Assembly: GCA_900553025.1 (NCBI GenBank)
Contig: USBT01000001.1
Coordinates: forward strand, 13,275 to 77,274
From: an uncultured Eubacteriales bacterium
GTDB lineage: Bacteria; Bacillota; Clostridia; Peptostreptococcales; Anaerovoracaceae
Direction of reading: 5' to 3'
Length of the DNA stretch: 64,000 bases
Below are positions 26,572 through 34,228 of the stretch, one piece after another (position 1 is the stretch's first letter; the number at the start of each line of letters is the position of its first letter). A program made the translations under genes and the position numbers. A model generated the notes under the pieces. That model ran no database searches, was not told where the DNA came from, and worked only from the letters and a program-made list of their open reading frames with translations.

Positions 26572-27855
26572 CTAAATTTCTTCTCTAGTCATGTCTTCAA
26601 AGGTTTGTCGTCTAACAACCAATTCAGCCTTGCCATCTTTAACTGCTACGACAGCTGGCTTAGGTATTTTGTTGTAATTACTAGCCATTGAATAACCATA
26701 AGCGCCGGTTGAAAGCATGGCAATAATATCGCCCATTTCAGTTCTTGGCAGTTCAATGTTTTTGATGAGTATATCGCCCGATTCACAACATTTACCACAA
26801 ATTGAAACCACTTCCTTGTCGGGATAATTTTCATCCGCCTTATTCGCAACTATTGCCGTGTACTCCGCCTGATAGAGTGCTGGCCTAATATTATCTGCCA
26901 TACCACCATCAACTGAGACATACTTGATCAAGTCTTTAATTTCCTTAATCTCTCCAACTGAGTAGAGAGTAATCCCAGCCTCTGCAACGATGCTCCTGCC
27001 TGGTTCTATTGCTACAGTCGGCATAGATTTGTTATTTTTTTGGAAAAAGTCTGCGATTGCCTCCATTATTGGATCTAAGAAGTAGCTGAATGGTTTTCTC
27101 TCTTCATCTATGTACTTCGCTCCGAAGCCTCCTCCGACATTCAATTCTTCAATATCCCAATTCGTTTCTTTGTTCACTAATAGAAATAAATCTAAAACTT
27201 TATCTAGTGCCTCTAGGTGGTATTCATTTTCAAACAATTGCGAGCCTACATGAAAATGGAACCCTTTGAGGTGTATATACTCTGAAGCCAAGGCTTTCTT
27301 TACGATCGGCAAAACAGTTTCTTCATCTGCAGTGAATCCGAATTTTGAATCCTTCTTACCTGTTACAATATAATCATGGCTTGATGTTTTGACTCCTGGT
27401 GTCAGGCGAAGAAGTATTTCAATTTTCTTATTCTTTTTCTTGCATATATCCTCTATCAGATCTAGTTCGTGAAAACCGTCAACAATTATACGACCAACAC
27501 CGTAGTCTATGGCTGCTTCCAATTCTGAATATAGCTTGTTGTTACCGTTAAACTCAATTCTTTCAGGAGAAATGCCCGCTTTTATAGCCGTATACAATTC
27601 CCCGCCAGAAACAACGTCAACACAAATATTTTGTTGTTTTATAAGCCTAGCCATGTAAAGCGGGAAGAACGCTTTCGCTGCATACGCAATTCTGACATTT
27701 TGATATTTATCTAAAAAGCATTCCTTGAGTTCACTAATTCTATTTAAGATTTCATTCTCTGATACAACGTAAAGTGGCGTACCGTACTCTCTTGCTAATT
27801 CGACCGTGTCACATCCATCAAAAAATAATTTATTATTTTTTATTTCTATTTCCAT
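26572..27855 (-). CDS. lysA: Diaminopimelate decarboxylase
   Basis: LysA converts meso-diaminopimelate to L-lysine and CO2. The 427-residue protein is the usual length and shows the PLP lysine Lys61 in AYAAKAF, HVGSQ, the glycine loop NVGGGFGAKY, EPGRS and the substrate-binding CGKCCESGD near the C-terminus, then GAYGYSMASNYN. It sits between an LD-carboxypeptidase and a dipeptidase rather than with lysine-biosynthesis genes. A catabolic role on diaminopimelate freed from cell-wall peptides is therefore plausible. The 87-base gap upstream is too short for a lysine riboswitch. Confidence 0.95.
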   Translation of the reverse strand: MEIEIKNNKLFFDGCDTVELAREYGTPLYVVSENEILNRISELKECFLDKYQNVRIAYAAKAFFPLYMARLIKQQNICVDVVSGGELYTAIKAGISPERIEFNGNNKLYSELEAAIDYGVGRIIVDGFHELDLIEDICKKKNKKIEILLRLTPGVKTSSHDYIVTGKKDSKFGFTADEETVLPIVKKALASEYIHLKGFHFHVGSQLFENEYHLEALDKVLDLFLLVNKETNWDIEELNVGGGFGAKYIDEERKPFSYFLDPIMEAIADFFQKNNKSMPTVAIEPGRSIVAEAGITLYSVGEIKEIKDLIKYVSVDGGMADNIRPALYQAEYTAIVANKADENYPDKEVVSICGKCCESGDILIKNIELPRTEMGDIIAMLSTGAYGYSMASNYNKIPKPAVVAVKDGKAELVVRRQTFEDMTREEI

Positions 27856-27942
27856 ATACCATATTCCTTCTTACTTATTATCAATTCTGCTAAAACATGC
27901 CTCTTGATTTCGTTTCTATAAAATTTTGTTTATCGAGCATTA

Positions 27943-28863
27943 CTAACACTCAAAAGTTAAAATTTGTTTTGATTCTGTATCAATAGTGCATGTACCACCG
28001 ATCGGTAAAGTTAGGTTTGGCTTGCCATGTCCAGCTTGAATATTGTAAACCACAGGGAAATCAAAGTCTCTTAACGCATCTCCTATGGATTCGATTGCAC
28101 CAAAAGTCTCGTCATCAGGATTTGTTATCTCTGTAAACTGACCCAAAATCACACCAGCGCATTCATCAAATTTGCCGGAATTTCTAAGGTGATATATCCA
28201 CTTATCGATCTTACTTAAAGGCTCACCAATTTCCTCAATGAAAATAATACTATTTTTCGATTCAAACTCGTATGGTGTTCCTACGGATGCTGACAAAAGA
28301 GATAAGTTCCCTCCAGACAACCTGCCTTCTGCTTTGCCATACCGAAGAATTTCTATTGCATAATCGGCATTTTTAAAATTTAAAATCTCATCTTGATTTG
28401 TTTCTTTGACCATTCTCAATAGGGATTCTTTGCTCAATTCATCAAAATCAATCATATTGCTCAGAACCATTGACCCATGATATGTTACGAAACCGCAATC
28501 TTTGCTGAACGCATTCAATAAATTCGTAACATCGCTATATCCAACAAAGACCTTTGGATTTTTAGAAATTAAATCATAATCAAGATACTGCATTATTCTT
28601 GAGCTACCATCGCCGCCCCTTATGCAGAAAATGCCATCAATCTCATCATCTTCAAACATCTTATTGATCCAATATGCCCTGGTTTTTTCATCCCCAGCCA
28701 TATATCCAGCATAAGAATCATTGATATTTTCTGCAAAAACAGGTTCAAAGCCTAGTTTTTCAACGCTTTCTTTGCATTTGATGACATCCTCTGCCTTAAT
28801 TTTCGAGCTTGGACAAACCAACCCTATTTTGTCACCCTCGCGGAGTTTTTTTGGAAAAATCAT
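27943..28863 (-). CDS. ldcA: LD-carboxypeptidase, peptidase family S66
   Basis: S66 enzymes remove the terminal D-alanine from tetrapeptides of peptidoglycan (L-Ala-D-Glu-mDAP-D-Ala). The 306-residue protein shows the fold's start KIGLVCPSS, FCIRGGDGSSR, the nucleophile serine in VGYSDVTNLLNAF, TYHGSM, the GGNLSLLSASVGTPYE segment with a catalytic Glu in IFIEEIGEP, and the C-terminal QAGHGKPNLTLPIGG with the catalytic His. The ATG at 28863 lies one base after the spmB stop, so the two are coupled; an ATG at 28881 inside spmB is an alternative start. No signal peptide is seen, fitting cytoplasmic recycling. Confidence 0.93.
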   Translation of the reverse strand: MIFPKKLREGDKIGLVCPSSKIKAEDVIKCKESVEKLGFEPVFAENINDSYAGYMAGDEKTRAYWINKMFEDDEIDGIFCIRGGDGSSRIMQYLDYDLISKNPKVFVGYSDVTNLLNAFSKDCGFVTYHGSMVLSNMIDFDELSKESLLRMVKETNQDEILNFKNADYAIEILRYGKAEGRLSGGNLSLLSASVGTPYEFESKNSIIFIEEIGEPLSKIDKWIYHLRNSGKFDECAGVILGQFTEITNPDDETFGAIESIGDALRDFDFPVVYNIQAGHGKPNLTLPIGGTCTIDTESKQILTFEC

Positions 28864-28864
28864 G

Positions 28865-29398
28865 TTAATACCACATTGCATTTACGATGACTGTAGCGGC
28901 AATTAATGATGCCAAATCTCCCAAAAGACCTGCTGCAATTGACTGTCTAACATTAGTAACACCTATAGCTCCAAAATATACTGCAACTACATAGAATGTC
29001 GTTTCTGTTGAACCAAGTGCAACTCCCGCAATTCTTCCTATCTGAGATTGGGTTCCATACTCCTTGATAAGGTCAACCATCATTCCTTCAGCTCCACCAC
29101 CTGAGAACGATCTCATGATGCCCATAGGAAGAACTTCTCCAGGCATGCCTATTAAACTTGTTACAGGATTTATAACACTAACTAGCCAATCCATTGCACC
29201 AGACGCTCTGAACATTCCGATAGCACATAGCATAGCCACAAGATAAGGAATAATCATTACGGCTGTCTTAAAGCCTTCTTTTGCTCCTTCAGTAAATACT
29301 GAATAAACCGGCACTTTCTTAGTAATAGCATAAAAACAAACTACAGCAACTACAACAGGTATTGCCCAAATCGATATTAGTTCTAATACATGTGTCAT
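28865..29398 (-). CDS. spmB: SpmB-like membrane protein (nucleoside-recognition/Gate domain)
   Basis: This 177-residue membrane protein matches spore maturation protein B: VPVYSVFTEGAKEGFKTAV, PVTSLIGMPGEVLPMGIMRSFSGGGAEGMMVDL and GVALGSTETTFYVVAVYFG. It starts one base after the spmA stop. In Bacillus subtilis spmA and spmB follow dacB, a cell-wall carboxypeptidase gene, and affect spore-core dehydration. Homologues are also found in non-sporulating bacteria and carry the Gate domain of transporter-like proteins. Here the genes head an operon of peptidoglycan-peptide enzymes, which hints at membrane transport of a cell-wall-derived compound (inference). Confidence 0.88.
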   Translation of the reverse strand: MTHVLELISIWAIPVVVAVVCFYAITKKVPVYSVFTEGAKEGFKTAVMIIPYLVAMLCAIGMFRASGAMDWLVSVINPVTSLIGMPGEVLPMGIMRSFSGGGAEGMMVDLIKEYGTQSQIGRIAGVALGSTETTFYVVAVYFGAIGVTNVRQSIAAGLLGDLASLIAATVIVNAMWY

Positions 29399-29399
29399 T

Positions 29400-30128
29400 T
29401 TACTTCTCCTTATCTACGCCCTTATTCGGAGTTATTACTTCCTCCTTACCGAAATTATCAGGTAAAACAATAGGATCATCTCCTATATAGTCTTCGTTAA
29501 TTTCTAAAGTTCCAGCAGCTATTTCTTTTTCAATTACATTCTCCCATTTCCATCTCTTTGTCTTTCCTAATACAATAGTGAAAAAGATACCAACAACTGT
29601 AGAAATAGTAGTAGCTATAATAACAGGGGCGATTATCTCAGATGCTCCTGCAGCCTGTACTCCTGCACGAAGACCGATTGCGGTTACAGGTATAACTGTT
29701 ATAGACGTTGTAGCTATAGCAAGTAGCATAACCTGTGCATCTGTAGCAATGCGCTTAGTTGGGTTTAGAGTCTGTAGCTCCTGCATAGCCTTTAGACCAA
29801 ATGGTGTGGCTGCATTACCTATTCCCAAAATATTAGCAGCAAAGTAAAGTGCCATTATTGAGTTTGCAGGGTGATCTGCGGGAACTCCTGGGAACAGCTT
29901 CCTCATTACTGGTGATAATGCCTTACCTATCTTGTCACAAAGACCGGCATCCTCCATAACCTTCATAAGACCGCAAAAGAAGCTCATAATTCCGATTAGG
30001 CCAAGCGAAATGTCGACTGCAGTGCCAGCGAAATCAAAAACATTGTTAAGAACAGCATCCATCTTGCCTGTTACGCCACCGGCAATTACTGCAATCACAA
30101 CAAATGCGACCCAGATATAATTCATCAT
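29400..30128 (-). CDS. spmA: SpmA-like membrane protein (nucleoside-recognition/Gate domain)
   Basis: The 242-residue protein resembles spore maturation protein A: GKMDAVLNNVFDFAGTAVDISLGLIG, a KVMEDAGLCDKIGKALSPVMRKLFPGVP block and NILGIGNAATPFGLKAMQEL, with four to five hydrophobic helices and a charged C-terminal tail. The start follows TAAGGAGG. It is the first gene of the operon spmA-spmB-ldcA-lysA-M19 and is preceded by a sigma-54-type promoter. The partner SpmB is translationally coupled, so the two probably form one membrane complex. No other sporulation gene is present nearby. Confidence 0.88.
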   Translation of the reverse strand: MMNYIWVAFVVIAVIAGGVTGKMDAVLNNVFDFAGTAVDISLGLIGIMSFFCGLMKVMEDAGLCDKIGKALSPVMRKLFPGVPADHPANSIMALYFAANILGIGNAATPFGLKAMQELQTLNPTKRIATDAQVMLLAIATTSITVIPVTAIGLRAGVQAAGASEIIAPVIIATTISTVVGIFFTIVLGKTKRWKWENVIEKEIAAGTLEINEDYIGDDPIVLPDNFGKEEVITPNKGVDKEK

Positions 30129-30178
30129 AATTTTTTACCTCCTTAAAAATTTATATGAATACTTTGTATTTATCTAAA

Positions 30179-30193
30179 GCAAGTTCTATACCA
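30179..30193 (-). promoter_or_regulatory. Candidate sigma-54 promoter of the spmA operon
   Basis: On the minus strand TGGTATAGAACTTGC has the invariant GG and GC at exact sigma-54 spacing and a full TTGC; two of the less conserved bases in TGGCAC differ. The transcript would begin near 30167, about 40 bases before spmA. Two sigma-54 activators lie within 10 kb. No good sigma-A promoter is seen for this direction. Confidence 0.65.
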
Positions 30194-30359
30194 CAAAGTG
30201 TTCTGTATCAAAAGTCGTAAATTTCAGTAAAAATTCATTTTTTATCCTTCACGAAAAGGAAGCAATGCTCATTTTTTCCTTTTTTTAGGACAGCGATTCC
30301 CGTTTCCAGAACAACACCCGCATTTTCTATCAAATAACCTTGATATTTGCACAATATTT

Positions 30360-30388
30360 TTGCATGATTCTTGCTTAAAGGATATAAT
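30360..30388 (+). promoter_or_regulatory. Sigma-A promoter for the divergent plus-strand genes
   Basis: TTGCAT and a perfect TATAAT are separated by 17 bases, 33 bases before the ATG at 30422. The rest of the 293-base divergent region (30129-30421) holds the candidate sigma-54 promoter and no gene. Confidence 0.75.
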
Positions 30389-30421
30389 AAGATATTAGTT
30401 TAAAATGTAGAAGGAGATATT

Positions 30422-31027
30422 ATGCATAATAAAAAGGTCCATTACGTTAACACAAGTTTATCTAAACAATTTTTCTTGTTTATGGTTTTGATTTACATAA
30501 TATTAAGACTTACCATAGTGCTTCAAATTATATTTTATGGAATCACAAAATATTCTAATCAGATGAATATTCCTCTAACATTAATTCTGATGTTTGCACT
30601 CTTGCTACTGCTCATTTTTCTAATTATAGGCCATAGATTTTTTTCTATTGAATATGACGAAAATCAAATTGTATATAAAAAATTCAACAAGATTGCAGGC
30701 TCAATCAATATAGACGAAATTAGCAGGGCTATATTTGACAAAAAAAGCATAAAATTTTTCAAGGATTCTGATGGAAGCCTTGAGAACCCATCTTTAACAA
30801 TACCATTATTTAAATTTGGGAAAGTTGCGGCCATAGAAATGAATAATTTCTATAATTTCATTAAATCGATAGATGGTATTATGATTGAGAAGAGATTTAA
30901 AGTTCTGCCCGGATATGACAAGAAACAAAAATACATATCCGCGCTCTATATCTTTCTAGCAGTTTGTGTGTTTATTAATTATGCAACACCGATAAAGGCT
31001 ATCGTTGTTTTGTTACAAGCTCACTAG
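30422..31027 (+). CDS. Membrane protein with PH-like domain, unknown function, 201 aa
   Basis: Two hydrophobic helices near residues 15-40 and 50-70 are followed by a soluble strand-rich region (FSIEYDENQIVYKKF, INIDEISRAIF) that looks like a bacterial PH domain, and by one more helix near 175-195. The ATG follows AAGGAGAT. It is the first plus-strand gene divergent from spmA and lies 60 bases before the VanX-type dipeptidase gene. The function is not recognised; a membrane-bound accessory role is possible. Confidence 0.65.
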   Translation: MHNKKVHYVNTSLSKQFFLFMVLIYIILRLTIVLQIIFYGITKYSNQMNIPLTLILMFALLLLLIFLIIGHRFFSIEYDENQIVYKKFNKIAGSINIDEISRAIFDKKSIKFFKDSDGSLENPSLTIPLFKFGKVAAIEMNNFYNFIKSIDGIMIEKRFKVLPGYDKKQKYISALYIFLAVCVFINYATPIKAIVVLLQAH

Positions 31028-31087
31028 ATTCAAGATTTGCTTATTAACACAATATTTGAGAAATAAGTTTAACAGGGAGTTGATTGA

Positions 31088-31651
31088 ATGATTTTCAGGT
31101 ACAAGCACTTGGTCAGATTACTTGACCTTGATGATGAATTTATTATAGATTTGCAATACTATAAATCTTCGAATTTCTTCAAGAAAAAATTTTATAGTGA
31201 GAATGAATGTTTTTTACATGAATCTACCGCATTCAGACTAATCAAGGCCAAGAATGCGTTTAAAAGAGAAGGGCTCTTTGTCAAAATATGGGATGCATAC
31301 CGTCCTGTCAGCGTGCAAGCGAAAATGTGGGAGACTCTACCTGACAATAATTACGTTGCATATCCTCCGTCAAAAGACAACAAAACATATAAATATTCAC
31401 ATATGAACGGCCAGTGCGTAGACCTGACATTAGTTGATAAAAATTATAGAAATGTACCAATGCCCACTGCTTTCGATGATTTTAGTGAGAAGGCAGGACT
31501 TGACAACAACCCAGACAGTATAGAAAAGAGCAACGCTTTGCTTTTAAAAGATACGATGATAGAATGCGGATTTACACCATATGAAAATGAATGGTGGCAC
31601 TTCTACGACAAGAATGAGGAACCAAAAGAATATTTAGACTTTATCTTTTGA
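31088..31651 (+). CDS. D-alanyl-D-alanine dipeptidase (VanX type, M15D)
   Basis: VanX-type enzymes split free D-Ala-D-Ala into two D-alanines. In this 187-residue protein the zinc ligands and catalytic residues are in place: SHMNGQCVD with His105 and Asp112, EWWHF with Glu168 and His171, and the transition-state arginine Arg72 in DAYRP. It is a little shorter than VanX (about 200) and has no signal peptide, so it acts in the cytoplasm. There are no vanHA, vanRS or other resistance genes nearby. It stands beside alanine racemase and LD-carboxypeptidase, so a catabolic role in cell-wall dipeptide use is more likely than glycopeptide resistance. Confidence 0.9.
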   Translation: MIFRYKHLVRLLDLDDEFIIDLQYYKSSNFFKKKFYSENECFLHESTAFRLIKAKNAFKREGLFVKIWDAYRPVSVQAKMWETLPDNNYVAYPPSKDNKTYKYSHMNGQCVDLTLVDKNYRNVPMPTAFDDFSEKAGLDNNPDSIEKSNALLLKDTMIECGFTPYENEWWHFYDKNEEPKEYLDFIF

Positions 31652-31828
31652 GTCCTCGCAGCTGCCATCATCTTCATAATCAGATTTTACAGGCTTCTTT
31701 GCTTCTCTATTGCCTATATTTTTCTTCTTCATCAGTAGGCTTAGCAAACTATCTTCTCCACTTTTTAGGAGAAAAACAAAAGACAATATAATAATTATTA
31801 AACCTATCACTATTTTGATTATTACCAT
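31634..31828 (-). CDS. Small single-pass membrane protein, 64 aa, possible
   Basis: The minus-strand frame encodes an N-terminal hydrophobic helix (residues 3-21) followed by a charged tail with KKK and acidic clusters. A strong AGGAGG lies 13 bases before the ATG, longer than usual; an in-frame ATT two codons upstream would have ideal spacing. The last codons overlap the 3' end of the dipeptidase gene by 18 bases on the opposite strand. It is probably a real small membrane protein, but function is unknown. Confidence 0.45.
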   Translation of the reverse strand: MVIIKIVIGLIIIILSFVFLLKSGEDSLLSLLMKKKNIGNREAKKPVKSDYEDDGSCEDSKDKV

Positions 31829-31910
31829 TTTAATTCTAAATCCTCCTGATAGTGAGTCGTAGAATATTTTCCACTTGCGTAGTCTTTATTTTAACTGAAA
31901 GGAATAGCAA

Positions 31911-33107
31911 ATGTCAAAAAATTTAACAAAAGCAATTGATGAAGAAATCAACAAAATATATCCCGAAATCATAAAAATCCGAAATCACATACATGAGAAT
32001 CCTGAACTCAGCGAACAGGAATACAACACATCCGAATATATATGCAATATATTAACTGCCAACGACATAGAATTTACAAGGATGAAGAAGAACAATGGAG
32101 TTTGCGCTGTAATCAGAGGACAGGGTGATAAACCATGCGTTGGAATCAGAGCAGACATGGACGCCTTGCCAATCAACGAAGATGTAGAGTGGGCACATAA
32201 GTCGAAATCTCCAAATATTATGCATGCATGCGGGCACGATATTCATACATCCATTTTGCTAGGCACAGCAATTGTATTAAAATCTCATTCAGACCATCTT
32301 AAGGGAAGTGTAAAGTTTTTCTTCCAACCCGCAGAGGAAACTGTAGGTGGTGCAGATTCAATGATAAGCGAGGGTGTTCTTGAAAGTCCAAAAGTTGATT
32401 ATGCGATCGCATTGCATATTGACCCAAGCCTCGATGTTGGTACTGTAAATCTCTGTCCCGGACCACTTAACGGAGCATCTACTGAATTTGAAGTCAAGGT
32501 TTGTGGAAAATCATCACATGGCGCATATCCAAATATGGGAATTGACCCAATCATCATTTCATGCCACATAATCACCTTACTACAATCAGGATTAACACGC
32601 AAAATTGACCCCATTCAACCATCGCTAATAACTGTCGGTCAGATACACGGAGGGAGCAAGGGAAATATAATACCCGACTCTGTCACATTTTCAGGTATAA
32701 TCAGAAGCTTAAACGAATCAAATATTCCAAAGCTTCAGGAGATAGTACAAAATATTTGCGAAGGCGCTGCAAACGGCTTCGGTGCAACTGTTGAAATAAA
32801 GTTCAAAGATGGCTACCCAGCATTAACTAACAGCGAAGAGTTATTCCCGATTATCAAAAGCAGCTGCGAGCTAGCCCTTGGCAAGTCAAATGTTTTGTTG
32901 AACCAAGCGCCAAGCCTTGGTTGTGATGACTTCGCTTATTTTTCAAAGAGCGTCAAAAGTTTTTATTATGATTTGGGATGCAAAAAGCCTGACTGCAAAA
33001 TTCCCTATCCACTGCACAGTTCAAAGCTTGATCCCGATCCAGAATGCATAAAATTTGGAATACAAACTCAGATATATTCAATATTGAAAATTATGGGAGA
33101 GCTGTGA
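31911..33107 (+). CDS. M20-family amidohydrolase / aminoacylase
   Basis: The 398-residue protein is a metal-dependent amidohydrolase of the hippurate hydrolase and N-acyl-amino-acid hydrolase group. Metal-binding and dimerisation motifs are visible: GIRADMDALPINE near residues 78-90, HACGHDIHTS near 104-113, FQPAEETVGGA near 140-150 and a C-terminal GCDDFAYF. It removes an acyl or aminoacyl group, or cleaves a peptide-like bond, in the cytoplasm. Its stop overlaps the alr start as TGATG, so the two are translated as a pair; the product may be alanine or another substrate linked to the racemase (inference). Confidence 0.9.
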   Translation: MSKNLTKAIDEEINKIYPEIIKIRNHIHENPELSEQEYNTSEYICNILTANDIEFTRMKKNNGVCAVIRGQGDKPCVGIRADMDALPINEDVEWAHKSKSPNIMHACGHDIHTSILLGTAIVLKSHSDHLKGSVKFFFQPAEETVGGADSMISEGVLESPKVDYAIALHIDPSLDVGTVNLCPGPLNGASTEFEVKVCGKSSHGAYPNMGIDPIIISCHIITLLQSGLTRKIDPIQPSLITVGQIHGGSKGNIIPDSVTFSGIIRSLNESNIPKLQEIVQNICEGAANGFGATVEIKFKDGYPALTNSEELFPIIKSSCELALGKSNVLLNQAPSLGCDDFAYFSKSVKSFYYDLGCKKPDCKIPYPLHSSKLDPDPECIKFGIQTQIYSILKIMGEL

Positions 33108-34228
33108 TGAATGAGCATAAATCTTTAAGAGATACAAAGTTATATGTAGACCTGGGGAAATTTCAATCCAATATACATTCAATAAGCAAGTTAATCGGTG
33201 ATAGGACAAGAATTATGGCAGTTTTAAAGGCTAATGCTTATGGTCACGGACTGGCTGAGCTTGTCAAACCCGCGATATCAGTAGGAATTTCATATATTGG
33301 AGTAGCCACACTCAAGGAAGCCATAACAGTCAGAGAATGTGATGAATCAGTTCCAATATTGATTTTGGGCTATACCCCCGAGCATTTATTTGATGCCGTA
33401 GTGGAAAATAACATCACACAGACAATTTTTGACCTCGATTCTGCAAAAAAATTAGACCAAATCTCATCTATGAAAAACCACAAAACAAAGGTTCACATCA
33501 AAATAGACACGGGCTTGCACAGACTAGGCTTCTCAGACACGAATCAATCGCTTGAAGATATTTGGGTAATTAACAAAATGAAAAATTTAAATATTGAAGG
33601 TATTTTTTCACATCTGGCATTGACTGACGATGAATCCAATGAAGTTCAATTTTTAAGATTCAGCAATTTCGTTCAGGCGCTCGAAGAGAAGGGTTGTAAC
33701 TTTAAGATAAAACATTTAGCTGATAGCATCGCAACCGTCGATTATCCAAAATACAGACTAGATATGGTGCGTGTTGGCGCATTAATTTATGGAGTAAGAG
33801 GATTTCATAAAGGGAATGTTGAGGTCGAGCTAATTTCTTCGCTCAAGACAAAGATCGCTCAAATTCATCAAATCAGTAAGGGTGAAGGGGTTAGTTACGA
33901 TTATACGTGGAAAGCCGAAAGACCAAGCATCATCGGCACCATCCCCATAGGATATGGGGACGGAATTCCAAGGAACCTCAGTAACAAAGGGTATGCAAGT
34001 GTTGATGGATGGAAATGCCCTTTCGTCGGCTTAATCAACATGGACTACGCCATGATCGATCTCACCTATATACCCGATATAGCTAAGACATATAAAGATA
34101 AGGAGGTCATTATTTATGATGACTCTGATTCATCCATGGATATCTCGGATATTGCAAAGATTACAGGCACAAATAAAAATGACATACTTTGTAGAATCAC
34201 ACCTAGAGTAGAAAGGGTTTATTTCTAA
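33107..34228 (+). CDS. alr: Alanine racemase
   Basis: This 373-residue PLP enzyme interconverts D- and L-alanine. The cofactor lysine Lys41 lies in AVLKANAYGHG and the second catalytic base Tyr264 in GVSYDYTW; IKIDTGLHRLGF, IGYGDGIPR and INMDYAMIDLT are the other family blocks. The ATG at 33107 is preceded by GGGAG and overlaps the M20 stop; an in-frame ATG 63 bases earlier lies inside the M20 gene with no ribosome site. In this cluster it would turn D-alanine from VanX, LdcA and OrtAB action into L-alanine for catabolism. Its end overlaps the converging sigma-54 activator gene by four bases. Confidence 0.95.
   Translation: MNEHKSLRDTKLYVDLGKFQSNIHSISKLIGDRTRIMAVLKANAYGHGLAELVKPAISVGISYIGVATLKEAITVRECDESVPILILGYTPEHLFDAVVENNITQTIFDLDSAKKLDQISSMKNHKTKVHIKIDTGLHRLGFSDTNQSLEDIWVINKMKNLNIEGIFSHLALTDDESNEVQFLRFSNFVQALEEKGCNFKIKHLADSIATVDYPKYRLDMVRVGALIYGVRGFHKGNVEVELISSLKTKIAQIHQISKGEGVSYDYTWKAERPSIIGTIPIGYGDGIPRNLSNKGYASVDGWKCPFVGLINMDYAMIDLTYIPDIAKTYKDKEVIIYDDSDSSMDISDIAKITGTNKNDILCRITPRVERVYF

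Noticed and set aside
27856..27942. Lysine riboswitch in front of lysA
   Set aside because: The 87-base gap is far too short for the lysine riboswitch and shows no conserved core.
28865..30128. SpmA/SpmB as proof of a sporulation locus
   Set aside because: No other sporulation gene is nearby and homologues occur in non-sporulating bacteria; the context is peptide catabolism.
30359..30375. Second sigma-54 promoter on the plus strand (TTGCATGATTCTTGC)
   Set aside because: The invariant GG is TG, and the same bases make a good sigma-A promoter with a perfect TATAAT at 17-base spacing.
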